A stretch of 21,311 nt of DNA, taken from positions 1 to 21,311 of the forward strand of contig CAYPOB010000009.1 of the NCBI GenBank assembly GCA_964412405.1, written 5' to 3'. The position numbers were made by a program, and so were the translations under genes. The DNA comes from JAJOKI01 sp964412405 (GTDB taxonomy: Archaea > Halobacteriota > UBA148 > JAJOKI01). How positions within the stretch are numbered: position 1 is the stretch's first letter; each line of letters opens with the position of its first letter. The notes under the pieces were generated by a model. The model saw only the letters and a program-made list of their open reading frames with translations. It ran no database searches and had not been told where the DNA came from. Of this stretch, positions 14,151 to 21,307 are shown in pieces.

Positions 14151-15277
14151 ATCATGTCGACGATCTTGTGCGTGTACTCGGCCGCATATTTATGGAGTTT
14201 TTTTCTGCGTTTTTCATACCCCGGGAGCTCTCTGAGCGGCCGATGATATTGCATCTTGAAATCGTGCAATGTCCTTAGTCCACGGATTGTGCTCCTCGCA
14301 TAGGCATCGATGCGCTTGAAATCATTTATGCCCTTTATCCCTCCAATAGCATAGCGCCTGTATAACTCGCGGATGGTCCTTCGCCTGTTCTCCGCCCCAA
14401 AATCAATGTCAAAATGCTCGCGCACGAGCCAAAACAGCGTCTGTGTAATTTGCTCCACCATATGGACCAGCGCCTTGTCTGACCGATGGCAGTGAAGATG
14501 CTCACGTAAGTCGACCTGAGCGAATGCTTCCAAACCGATTTTTTCATATAATTCTATCAACATCGCTATTTCAACACCAAAGTGATGTGGCATCGTCAAC
14601 GATTCGAAAATCCCTCTGGTCAGCGCTACCTCGCCGCTTAATGGATAAGTAATATCCTCCAATCCCTCCAAGACGCCATATTTTCGGTCCAGTATCCGTA
14701 AGATGGGGCGCATGTACAGGCGCGTTACCCTGCCTCCAAAAATGGTCTTGCCCCTCATCCTGAAGCGCGGACGATGATAATACGCTTTGGAGAACTTGAC
14801 ATCGACAAGGGTCAATATGGGACCCACCAATCCTTCGACAAACCGCCCATCGATATTCATGATGTCGGAATCAAGGAAGACGAGAATGTCCCCCACATCG
14901 CCCATAGCGCATGCTGCTCCTTTATAGAGTGCATCTCCCTTTCCGATAATAACATCTGTTTCCAGAAGCGCACATATCTCTGGCTGTGCTTGGTGGATGA
15001 TTTTGAACGAGTCGAACTTTTCCAGCGACTTCAAGGCAGACCTTGTGGCAACTTTGGCCGTCCTGTAATCGACGCGTCCATCGATCACTGAACCATCCAC
15101 TACCAAGATCTCGTCAACGAGGTCTTGGTTGGCAAGCCCGGCCATTTCTGCAACCACCTTTCCGACCGTCTTCTCCTCTCGAAAAGATGGGGTGATGACG
15201 GAAATCTTGATGCCGCCTTTCTCTTTATATTCGAGCAGGTCATCGATGTCGAAGTCGAGATAGTCGAAATCGTGCAT
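14147..15277 (-). CDS. gpgS: Glucosyl-3-phosphoglycerate synthase-like glycosyltransferase
   Basis: GpgS transfers glucose from a nucleotide donor to 3-phosphoglycerate, the first step of the two-step glucosylglycerate pathway. The 376-residue GT-A protein shows ISVITPSFREEKTVGKVV (24-41), the strand EILVVDGS, GKGDALYKG (112-120) and the metal-binding DSD (136-138). KAYYHRP, GGRVTRLYMRPIL, PLSGEVALTR and HHFGVEIAML follow in the order seen in GT81 enzymes. The start ATG (15275-15277 on the complement) has GAGGA six bases upstream. It lies nine bases after the HAD phosphatase gene, matching the known gpgS-gpgP pairing. A mannosyl or other sugar donor cannot be excluded from sequence. Confidence 0.8.
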   Translation of the reverse strand: MHDFDYLDFDIDDLLEYKEKGGIKISVITPSFREEKTVGKVVAEMAGLANQDLVDEILVVDGSVIDGRVDYRTAKVATRSALKSLEKFDSFKIIHQAQPEICALLETDVIIGKGDALYKGAACAMGDVGDILVFLDSDIMNIDGRFVEGLVGPILTLVDVKFSKAYYHRPRFRMRGKTIFGGRVTRLYMRPILRILDRKYGVLEGLEDITYPLSGEVALTRGIFESLTMPHHFGVEIAMLIELYEKIGLEAFAQVDLREHLHCHRSDKALVHMVEQITQTLFWLVREHFDIDFGAENRRRTIRELYRRYAIGGIKGINDFKRIDAYARSTIRGLRTLHDFKMQYHRPLRELPGYEKRRKKLHKYAAEYTHKIVDMI

Positions 15278-15286
15278 ATTTTGTCC

Positions 15287-15955
15287 TCATATGATGTGTT
15301 CCAACATTTTACTTAAATCCCCCTCCATCACGACGTCGGCGATTTCGTTTAGCTCTGTCGACGCTCCAAAGGCAATGCCCAGTCCAGCATATTCTATCAT
15401 GCATTTGTCGATGTAGTTATCGCCAACGACCGCACCTTCGGCAAGCGCTATTCCTAGCTCATCGCAAAGGTCGTGCAAAACATCCCGCTTACAGATGGAA
15501 TGAATTTTACAGCCAGCCATGCGCGGCTCCAGTTTTTCGTTGTTCAACTTGATATTACCGGTGATCATTCCATTTTTGATATCCAATTCGTTTGCAAATA
15601 CCCTATCGATGCCAAGTCTTTTCGCCAATCGATTCGCTGCCAGTTGGTAGCTATCGGTGGCTATCGCGGTTGTCATGCCCGCTTTTTTTATGGCGGCAAT
15701 TGTTTTTTGGGCGCCGGTACGGAGCGGGATATCGTCAAATATCTCCAAAAAGCGTTCAACCGATAGTCCCTTGAGAGACTTGGCAATTTTTCTTGTCTTC
15801 TCGTATGCCTGCGTATTTGACCTCATGATCTCATGTAGCTGTTCCTCAAAATCAAGCGCTTCCGCCAGCGCATATATCGTCCGTCCTGATAGAAGGGTTC
15901 CATCCATATCAAAGATGATGAGCTTGTAATTCAAGATGCCCGCACACTCAGCCAT
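15287..15955 (-). CDS. HAD-superfamily phosphatase, candidate glucosyl-3-phosphoglycerate phosphatase
   Basis: This 222-residue SerB-like HAD phosphatase has motif I IIFDMDGTLL (nucleophile D16, acid D18), motif II ATDS at about 99-102, a motif III lysine in KRDVL (K157) and motif IV VGDNYIDKCMI (178-187). A helical cap lies between motifs I and II. It is upstream of gpgS by nine bases on the same strand, so removal of the phosphate from glucosyl-3-phosphoglycerate is the natural guess. By sequence alone it could equally be phosphoserine phosphatase or a general HAD enzyme. An AAGGA adjoins the ATG at 15955; a TTG seven codons inside is an alternative start. Confidence 0.8.
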   Translation of the reverse strand: MAECAGILNYKLIIFDMDGTLLSGRTIYALAEALDFEEQLHEIMRSNTQAYEKTRKIAKSLKGLSVERFLEIFDDIPLRTGAQKTIAAIKKAGMTTAIATDSYQLAANRLAKRLGIDRVFANELDIKNGMITGNIKLNNEKLEPRMAGCKIHSICKRDVLHDLCDELGIALAEGAVVGDNYIDKCMIEYAGLGIAFGASTELNEIADVVMEGDLSKMLEHII

Positions 15956-15973
15956 TCCTTATGTAGATGATTC

Positions 15974-15983
15974 TTTAAATAAT
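15974..15983. promoter_or_regulatory. TATA-like box between the HAD gene and thiDN
   Basis: TTTAAATAAT sits in the 58-base divergent spacer, about 35 bases before the thiDN ATG (16014) and about 25 bases before the minus-strand ATG (15955). The TTTAAA core is symmetric, so it may serve either direction. GAGGG at 16000-16004 is the likely thiDN ribosome site. Confidence 0.4.
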
Positions 15984-16013
15984 GAGCCCCATTTTTACTG
16001 AGGGTTAAATACA

Positions 16014-17324
16014 ATGGAAAAAGTAGTGATGACCATAGCCGGCTCTGACTCTGGCGGCGGGGCTGGCATCCAGACCGATCTGAAGACGTTTTCGGCGCTG
16101 GGGATGCACGGAACGTGCGCCATCACATCCATCACAGCGCAGAACACGCTCGGTGTACAGGATGTCTATGATTTGCCGGTAGAGATAATAGCGAGTCAAA
16201 TGGGGGCGATATCATCTGATTTTGATGTCGCGTATGCAAAAACAGGCATGTTGTCGTCATCGAAGATAATCAAGACGGTCGCCAGGGGAGTTAAAAAACA
16301 CAAAATTCCGCTAGTAGTTGACCCAGTGATGATCGCGGAGGCGGGCGGAACGTTGCTCAAAGATGACGCAGTTTCAGTACTCGTGGAGCGGTTGTTTCCC
16401 CTGTCGACGGTCGTGACGCCGAATACCTATGAAGCGGGTGTTCTCACAGACATAAAAATAACAGATAAAAAAAGCGCAAAAAAGGCGGCAGTTGAAATAC
16501 ACAACCATGGAGCAATAGCAGTTATAATCACAGGGGGGCACCTCGATGCTGTCGATGTTCTGTACGATGGCGAATTTCACTTCATAAGGGGGGAATTGAT
16601 TGCGGGCGGCACGCATGGTGCAGGATGCACATATTCCGCTGCGCTCACAGCACACCTGGCAAATGGTCTTGCATTGAAAAATGCTGCAACAAAGGCAAAA
16701 GAATTCGTGACCGCTGCGATCGCGGGTAGCATGCGGGTCGGACACGGAAGCAACCCAGTGAATCCATTGGCGAGCTTGTCAAGAGATGCTGAAAGATGTC
16801 ATGTGCTGATGGATGTGAGGGGCGCTGTTTCGATGCTAAAAAATTGCAGAGGATTTTCTGAACTAATCCCAGAAGTTGGCACCAATATCGGGAGAGGGGT
16901 CCATGGAGCCAGCACGAAAGATGATGTCGCTGCTGTCAGTGGAAGAATCGTGTGCTCAGATGGTGCAAGGGCGGTAGGAGACGTTGATTTCGGCGCTAGC
17001 AATCATATTGCGCGAGTGATACTCACAGCGATGCGATTTGATGAAAGGATGACAGGTGCCATGAACATCAAATATTCGCCAGATATATTATCAATATGCA
17101 AAAAATTGGGTTTCTCGATCGCCTCGTTTGACAGGAGCGATGAGCCAATAGGCGTCAGCACGATGGATTGGGGGGTCGGAGAGGCGATCCAAAAATCGGG
17201 GCGCGTGCCGGATGTCATCTATGACGTGGGCGCCATCGGAAAGGAGCCGATGATTCGGTTGTTTGGTAATGGCGCGATGGAAGTTGCAGAAAAGGCGATT
17301 ATGATTTGCAAGTGCCTTAAGTAA
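16014..17324 (+). CDS. thiDN: Bifunctional HMP/HMP-phosphate kinase and thiamine-phosphate synthase (ThiD-ThiN)
   Basis: This fusion phosphorylates hydroxymethylpyrimidine twice and couples the product with thiazole phosphate to form thiamine phosphate. The 436-residue protein starts with the ThiD ribokinase fold: TIAGSDSGGGAGIQTDLK (7-24), TSITAQNTLGVQ, VVDPVM, VTPNTYEAGVL and the anion-hole GGTHGAGCTYSAA (C205). From about 265 the ThiN domain follows, with VGTNIGRGVHGA, MDWGVGEAIQ and VIYDVGAIGKEPMIRLFG. ThiN is the archaeal replacement for ThiE. No thiamine riboswitch was seen in the short leader. The stop codon falls within the first bases of the 40-nt repeat beside the assembly gap. It has no functional link to its neighbours that I can see. 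Confidence 0.93.
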   Translation: MEKVVMTIAGSDSGGGAGIQTDLKTFSALGMHGTCAITSITAQNTLGVQDVYDLPVEIIASQMGAISSDFDVAYAKTGMLSSSKIIKTVARGVKKHKIPLVVDPVMIAEAGGTLLKDDAVSVLVERLFPLSTVVTPNTYEAGVLTDIKITDKKSAKKAAVEIHNHGAIAVIITGGHLDAVDVLYDGEFHFIRGELIAGGTHGAGCTYSAALTAHLANGLALKNAATKAKEFVTAAIAGSMRVGHGSNPVNPLASLSRDAERCHVLMDVRGAVSMLKNCRGFSELIPEVGTNIGRGVHGASTKDDVAAVSGRIVCSDGARAVGDVDFGASNHIARVILTAMRFDERMTGAMNIKYSPDILSICKKLGFSIASFDRSDEPIGVSTMDWGVGEAIQKSGRVPDVIYDVGAIGKEPMIRLFGNGAMEVAEKAIMICKCLK

Positions 17325-17362
17325 GCCTTCTCTCACAAGCTCGAGCAAGCCTTTGGACAAGC
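17323..17362. repeat. 40-nt exact repeat, left copy (gap flank)
   Basis: The 40 bases ending at the first N are identical to 17463-17502. The unit begins AAGCCTTCTC. It contains a second AAGCCTT at 17347-17353, a GCTCGAGC palindrome and three CAAGC words, so it is itself repetitive. The position on both edges of a 100-N run suggests two contig ends that overlap but were not merged. Confidence 0.9.
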
Positions 17363-17462
17363 NNNNNNNNNNNNNNNNNNNNNNNNNNNNNNNNNNNNNN
17401 NNNNNNNNNNNNNNNNNNNNNNNNNNNNNNNNNNNNNNNNNNNNNNNNNNNNNNNNNNNNNN
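17363..17462. other. Assembly gap of 100 N
   Basis: Exactly 100 ambiguous bases, the conventional placeholder for a scaffold gap of unknown size. It lies just after the thiDN stop, so no recognisable gene is cut. Confidence 0.98.
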
Positions 17463-17502
17463 AAGCCTTCTCTCACAAGCTCGAGCAAGCCTTTGGACAA
17501 GC
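17463..17502. repeat. 40-nt exact repeat, right copy (gap flank)
   Basis: Identical to 17323-17362. If the gap is artificial, only one copy exists in the genome. If it is real, the gap hides a repeat array. Confidence 0.9.
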
Positions 17503-17862
17503 GAGTACCCGAGAGTAGAAATATTAAAATAACATGAACGAGAGAATCTAACCTATAATAACTTGATGTCGCTATAAACGACCTGGGGCACTTCCTAGAG
17601 CATGTCTTGTTCTTGTTCGTAACCGCCCGGGGTTTGCGAAGATGCCTCGTTATGTTTTCATACGGACATAAAATCCATGCGTTGGCGGATGTCAGTGACC
17701 GAATGATCAAGCAAGAGGATAAATGAAGGAATTTGTTTGTGGAAAACAATGTAGTCGGCCTTAAAGAAATATCGACGCATATAAAAATTCGGAAAGGATT
17801 AAGTGTAAAAGATGCATAGCGATTGTATTAGTGATCGAGTAAAGAAGAAAGGAGATACGAGG
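17503..17862. other. Intergenic region before S17e
   Basis: No protein or RNA gene is recognisable here. A 13-codon ORF (17723-17764) behind AAGAGG and a short frame just before the S17e leader are too small to trust. I looked for C/D-box guide RNA and tRNA arms and saw no complete set. The right end carries the S17e promoter. Confidence 0.5.
17778..17787 (+). promoter_or_regulatory. Putative TATA box of the S17e-dap operon
   Basis: CATATAAAAA lies about 80 bases before the S17e ATG. Initiation near 17810 would give a leader of about 50 bases ending in the strong AAAGGAG at 17848-17854. Confidence 0.5.
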
Positions 17863-18054
17863 ATGGGCATTAAGCCAACATATATCAAAAAAACTGGAAA
17901 CACCCTATTGAAACTACACCAAGATGTGTTTGCGACCGATTTCGAAGAGAACAAAAATCTGGTATCTAAACTCACAGATATCAGAAGTAAACGAGTTAGA
18001 AACCGCGTTGCAGGATACGTAACCAGTAAATTAAAAATTAAGAAGGCGGGGTAG
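17863..18054 (+). CDS. rps17e: Small ribosomal subunit protein S17e
   Basis: This 63-residue archaeal/eukaryotic-specific protein of the 30S subunit has the whole family pattern: MGIKPTYIKKTGNTLL, FATDFEENKNLV and RVRNRVAGYVTSKL, with a basic tail. The frame is open to 17812, but the ATG at 17863 gives the conserved MGI/MGR N-terminus and has AAAGGAG eight bases upstream. It is followed after six bases by dapA, so a translation gene leads an amino-acid biosynthesis run. Its presence is strong evidence that the window is archaeal. Confidence 0.93.
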   Translation: MGIKPTYIKKTGNTLLKLHQDVFATDFEENKNLVSKLTDIRSKRVRNRVAGYVTSKLKIKKAG

Positions 18055-18060
18055 AAACGC

Positions 18061-18933
18061 GTGTTTGAAGGGGTAGCGCCAGCGCTTGTCACGCCATTTA
18101 CAAAGGATGGCAAAGTGGATGAAGCGGGGCTCAGGAAGAATATCAAATTCGTCATAGAAAATGGCGTATCCGGAATCGTTCCAGCAGGATGCACAGGAGA
18201 GGCTGCTACGCTCTCTTTTCAGGAACAGAGAAGGGTCATCGAGGTGGCAGTAGATGTCTCTACAGTTCCCGTCATCGCGGGGACGGGGTCCAACAACACA
18301 AAAGAGGCCGTCGAGCTCACAAAATACGCAGAGGATGCTGGAGTATCTGCTGCAATGTTGATCTCCCCCTATTATAATAAGCCGACTGATTCTGGTTTAA
18401 TCAAACATTATGAAACTATCGCCAATTCGTGTGACATTCCAATACTATTGTACAATGTGCCATCAAGAACCGGGATAAATATGGGGGCCCACATATCGGC
18501 TGAATTGGCGAAAACTGAAAACATCGTCGGCATCAAAGAAGCCAGTGGGAACATATATCAAATTTCCCAGATCATCGAGCTAACACAAGATCAAAACTTT
18601 GCCGTGTTTTCTGGAGATGATGGCATGACCTTTCCAATTTTAACACTTGGCGGAAGGGGCGTGATATCGGTTGCGGCCAACATAATTCCGAAGCAGATGA
18701 GTGACATGACATCCGCATTCTTCGCGGGAAATATCGATGCAGCAAGAAGGATTCACCACACCACATCTCCACTGGTGCGTGCCCTGTTCCTGGAGACCAA
18801 TCCGATTCCAATAAAGACTGCAATGAACTTGATGGGCTTGGCAGCGGGCGGGTTTAGGTTGCCTTTAGCTCCCATGGGCGAAGAAAATATAGCCAAGTTG
18901 CGTTGCACTATGGAGTCGTCGGGGTTATTATGA
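18061..18933 (+). CDS. dapA: 4-hydroxy-tetrahydrodipicolinate synthase
   Basis: DapA condenses pyruvate with aspartate semialdehyde, the first step of diaminopimelate/lysine synthesis. The 290-residue TIM-barrel protein has the pyruvate lysine in IVGIKEASGN (K159), the tyrosine in LLYNVPSRTG (Y131), YYNKPTDSG and the GTGSNNT loop. The substrate loop reads PAGCTGEAATL. The usual GTTGES has two threonines, and here the first (catalytic-triad) threonine is Cys44. The start is a GTG at 18061 behind GGCGGGG, six bases after S17e. It overlaps dapB as ATGA. DapA and the related aldolases share a fold, but the adjacent dapB and asd make the assignment secure. Confidence 0.93.
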   Translation: MFEGVAPALVTPFTKDGKVDEAGLRKNIKFVIENGVSGIVPAGCTGEAATLSFQEQRRVIEVAVDVSTVPVIAGTGSNNTKEAVELTKYAEDAGVSAAMLISPYYNKPTDSGLIKHYETIANSCDIPILLYNVPSRTGINMGAHISAELAKTENIVGIKEASGNIYQISQIIELTQDQNFAVFSGDDGMTFPILTLGGRGVISVAANIIPKQMSDMTSAFFAGNIDAARRIHHTTSPLVRALFLETNPIPIKTAMNLMGLAAGGFRLPLAPMGEENIAKLRCTMESSGLL

Positions 18934-19655
18934 TAAGTGTTGCGGTTGCCGGTGCATCTGGGCGGATGGGCAAACTGATCATCCAGAATGTCGCAAGTGC
19001 GGACGATATGAAGCTTGTGGCTCTATTCGATGCCAAAGGAATTGGCACGGGTGTTGGGGGTGTGCGCATATCGGATGCAAGGGATATCCGCAGAGTATTG
19101 AGGGAAACCAAGCCAGATGTCCTGGTCGACTTCACGATTGCGCATGCAGCGGTGGAAAATGTAAAATCCGCTACCGAGTGCGGCGTGAATCTGGTGGTCG
19201 GCACGACGGGGTTCACACAAGAGCAGCATGCAGAAATGAAGGAGGCGATCGATAAAAAGGTGGCGGCAGTCATCTCCCCCAATTTTTCGGTTGGCGTGAA
19301 CGTCTTTTGGAAAATAATTACGGAGGCGTCGAGGCAGCTTAGTGATTATGATATCGAGATCGTCGAGGCACATCATCGCCATAAGAAAGATGCGCCGAGC
19401 GGTACTGCGATAAAAGCAGCAAAATTAATTGGTAAGGCGTTAGGAGGGGTGGAAATACCCGTACACGCCATAAGAAGCGGGGATATCGTTGGCGACCATA
19501 TCGTATTATATGCCGGGGATGGGGAGCGAATGGAGATCAAACATCAGGCACACAGCAGACAGGCATTCGTATCTGGTGTCATGAGAGGCATACGATGGGT
19601 TGTGAATGCGAAAAAGGGAATACATTCGATGGATGATGTACTTGGGATGTGCTAA
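18930..19655 (+). CDS. dapB: 4-hydroxy-tetrahydrodipicolinate reductase
   Basis: DapB reduces the DapA product to tetrahydrodipicolinate with NAD(P)H. The 241-residue protein shows the Rossmann motif VAGASGRMGK (6-15), the VVGTTGF loop and SPNFSVGVN. EAHHRHKKDAPSGTA carries the catalytic His-His/Lys and substrate-binding segment. Length is slightly short of bacterial DapB, typical for archaea. The ATG at 18930 overlaps the dapA stop as ATGA; a TTG at 18903 would add nine non-conserved residues. It precedes a leader with two alternative hairpins before the ferredoxin gene. Confidence 0.94.
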   Translation: MISVAVAGASGRMGKLIIQNVASADDMKLVALFDAKGIGTGVGGVRISDARDIRRVLRETKPDVLVDFTIAHAAVENVKSATECGVNLVVGTTGFTQEQHAEMKEAIDKKVAAVISPNFSVGVNVFWKIITEASRQLSDYDIEIVEAHHRHKKDAPSGTAIKAAKLIGKALGGVEIPVHAIRSGDIVGDHIVLYAGDGERMEIKHQAHSRQAFVSGVMRGIRWVVNAKKGIHSMDDVLGMC

Positions 19656-19662
19656 ACCAAAA

Positions 19663-19673
19663 AAGATATATTG
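19663..19673 (+). promoter_or_regulatory. Putative TATA box of the ferredoxin-asd pair
   Basis: AAGATATATTG lies eight bases after the dapB stop. Initiation about 25 bases downstream would place the start at the first hairpin of the leader, giving a 5' leader of about 65 bases that is almost entirely palindromic. TTGTAGTT occurs at 19671-19678 and again at 19694-19701. Confidence 0.4.
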
Positions 19674-19692
19674 TAGTTTTTCGTAGTGCGAT

Positions 19693-19732
19693 GTTGTAGT
19701 TCCCAGAGGGACTGCAACTCTCCGATCTGGGA
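19693..19732. repeat. Palindromic element in the ferredoxin leader with alternative pairings
   Basis: GTTGTAGT (19693-19700) pairs with ACTGCAAC (19711-19718) with one G-U. TCCCAGA (19701-19707) pairs perfectly with TCTGGGA (19726-19732). The two helices interleave and so exclude each other if both form fully. The segment 19698-19722 matches the hemD element, including a compensatory CTC/GAG to CCC/GGG change in the stem. It could be a regulatory leader, a dispersed repeat, or both. Confidence 0.6.
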
Positions 19733-19758
19733 TAGTATTAAAGGAGGAGGAGAATAAT

Positions 19759-19929
19759 ATGGTAGCAACGATCGATTCAGATGAGTGTACGGGATGTGGA
19801 TTGTGTGTGGATGATTGCCCAACTGATGCAATTTCGTTGAATGACGATGTGGCTTCGGTCGATGATGGGTTGTGCATCGATTGTAATATATGCGTCGATA
19901 TCTGCCCGACTGATGCAATTTCAATATAG
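19759..19929 (+). CDS. Two-cluster [4Fe-4S] ferredoxin
   Basis: This 56-residue low-potential electron carrier is cytosolic. Two complete CxxCxxCxxxCP motifs are present (C10-C13-C16-C20-P21 and C39-C42-C45-C49-P50), in the classical clostridial-type arrangement. The halves are an obvious duplication, each ending PTDAIS. The ribosome site AAGGAGGAGG at 19741-19750 is very strong, suggesting high expression. It sits between dapB and asd and is 11 bases from asd. The redox partner is not shown by sequence. A link to the archaeal homocysteine route, which reduces an aspartate-semialdehyde adduct, is a speculative option. Confidence 0.93.
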   Translation: MVATIDSDECTGCGLCVDDCPTDAISLNDDVASVDDGLCIDCNICVDICPTDAISI

Positions 19930-19940
19930 ATGTTGAGGTC

Positions 19941-20975
19941 ATGATTAAAGTAGGGGTCCTTGGAGCAACTGGCGCAGTAGGTCAGCGATTTGTTCAGCTG
20001 TTAGCGGAGCATCCGTGGTTTGAGTTGGCAGCGTTAGCCGCTTCTGGGCGGAGTGCTGGAAAAAGATATGTGGATATTATAAAGTGGCGACTGGACACTC
20101 CGATTCCAGAGAGTGTGAAGGATTTTGAGGTTCTGCCGATCGATCCAAAACAGGCAGATGTAGATGTCGTATTTTCAGCATTGCCAGCGTCCATTGCAAA
20201 AGATGCCGAACCCAAATTTGCAGAGGCGGGGGTCGTCGTGGCGAGCAATGCCGGCTCTTTTCGAATGGAGGACGATGTCCCACTGATGATTCCCGAGGTC
20301 AATCCAGACCATCTTGGATTGATTAAAATACAGCAGGACCGCCGTGGATGGGGCGGATATATAATCACCAACCCCAACTGCTCTGTCATCGCGATGGCGC
20401 TCTCGTTGAAGCCATTGATGAAATTTGACATAGAGGGCGTACATGTAGCAACGATGCAGGCGGTATCCGGCGCTGGTTATGACGGCGTTTCGTCGATGTC
20501 GATCCTCGATAACATCATACCTTACATCGAAAATGAAGAGGAGAAAATGGAGACGGAGAGTCAAAAAATACTGGGCGAGTTAGATGGCACAAGGGTGAAA
20601 AACGCCGACTTTGCTGTAAGTGCTAGTTGTCATCGTGTCCCCGTTTTAGATGGACATACTGAGGCAATATGGGTGAGGATGAGGGGCAACCCCACAATAG
20701 AGGATGTCCGGGATGCATTTCGTACGTTCAAGTGCGATGAAGTAAATGGCTTGCCCGCCGCTCCAGAAAAACCGATAATCGTGCACGATGCAGACGACAG
20801 GCCACAACCGAGATTGGATAGAAGTGTTGGAAATGGGATGAGTATATCGGTCGGGAGAATCAGAGAACATGCTGGCGGCGTCAAGTACATCGCGATGGGG
20901 CACAACACGATCAGGGGTGCGGCAGGCGCATCCGTGTTGAACGCAGAGCTCCTCGTTAAGAAGAAGATGATTTAA
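19941..20975 (+). CDS. asd: Aspartate-semialdehyde dehydrogenase
   Basis: Asd reduces aspartyl phosphate to aspartate semialdehyde, the shared precursor of lysine (through DapA and DapB here), threonine, homoserine and methionine. The 344-residue protein of the archaeal/fungal type has the NADP loop VGVLGATGAVGQRF, SNAGSFR, the nucleophile in TNPNCSVIA (C147), QAVSGAGYDG, and the acid-base histidine region SCHRVPVLDGHTEAIW. The ATG at 19941 follows GAGGTC and lies 11 bases after the ferredoxin stop. Its stop shares TTAA with the convergent DUF1622 gene. It likely shares a transcript with the ferredoxin and possibly with S17e-dapA-dapB. Confidence 0.95.
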   Translation: MIKVGVLGATGAVGQRFVQLLAEHPWFELAALAASGRSAGKRYVDIIKWRLDTPIPESVKDFEVLPIDPKQADVDVVFSALPASIAKDAEPKFAEAGVVVASNAGSFRMEDDVPLMIPEVNPDHLGLIKIQQDRRGWGGYIITNPNCSVIAMALSLKPLMKFDIEGVHVATMQAVSGAGYDGVSSMSILDNIIPYIENEEEKMETESQKILGELDGTRVKNADFAVSASCHRVPVLDGHTEAIWVRMRGNPTIEDVRDAFRTFKCDEVNGLPAAPEKPIIVHDADDRPQPRLDRSVGNGMSISVGRIREHAGGVKYIAMGHNTIRGAAGASVLNAELLVKKKMI

Positions 20976-21307
20976 TCTCCGTGCGTATCTTGTAGCGTCT
21001 CTTGGCGGATGATGTATCCAAGAAAGCCCCTCAAAAGTATGATCATGGCCACCATCATCAGTTCTTCCAATGTTCTAACGACGATCGTCTTTATGATCTC
21101 GGCTCCGAGTAGATAATCCAACGATAATTTTAGATAATAAGCCAATTCGTGGCTGAACGATTTGAGTTGTGATTGTTTGAAAAAGGGTCCTGTTTTAATC
21201 AGCTTCAGCGTGCAGACTCCAGCACCATAGCAGATTATAGCGATTCCCATGAGTTCCAGTATAAATACGATTGCAAGAAGTACTGGCGTAAATATATCGT
21301 AAATCAT
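20972..21307 (-). CDS. DUF1622-type integral membrane protein
   Basis: This 111-residue protein has three hydrophobic helices at about 6-28, 57-78 and 81-101. The start IVFILELMGIAIICYGAG, the middle LSLDYLLGAEIIKTIV and the end LEELMMVAMIILLRGFLGY follow the DUF1622 pattern as I know it. The function of this family is unknown; it is widespread as a small inner-membrane protein. The start ATG lies four bases from the window edge, so its promoter is not visible. It is convergent with asd and shares the TTAA stop bases. Confidence 0.75.
   Translation of the reverse strand: MIYDIFTPVLLAIVFILELMGIAIICYGAGVCTLKLIKTGPFFKQSQLKSFSHELAYYLKLSLDYLLGAEIIKTIVVRTLEELMMVAMIILLRGFLGYIIRQETLQDTHGD

Noticed and set aside
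15956..16013. Thiamine pyrophosphate riboswitch before thiDN
   Set aside because: The spacer is only 58 bases and lacks the conserved THI-box core sequences.
17333..17749. Long minus-strand frame crossing the N gap
   Set aside because: It owes its length to the N run and the duplicated repeat, has no recognisable domain, and overlaps the S17e upstream region.
17503..17777. Possible C/D-box guide RNA or tRNA
   Set aside because: A TGATGT resembling a C box and a CCCGGG palindrome are present, but no D box, T-arm or cloverleaf pairing could be found.
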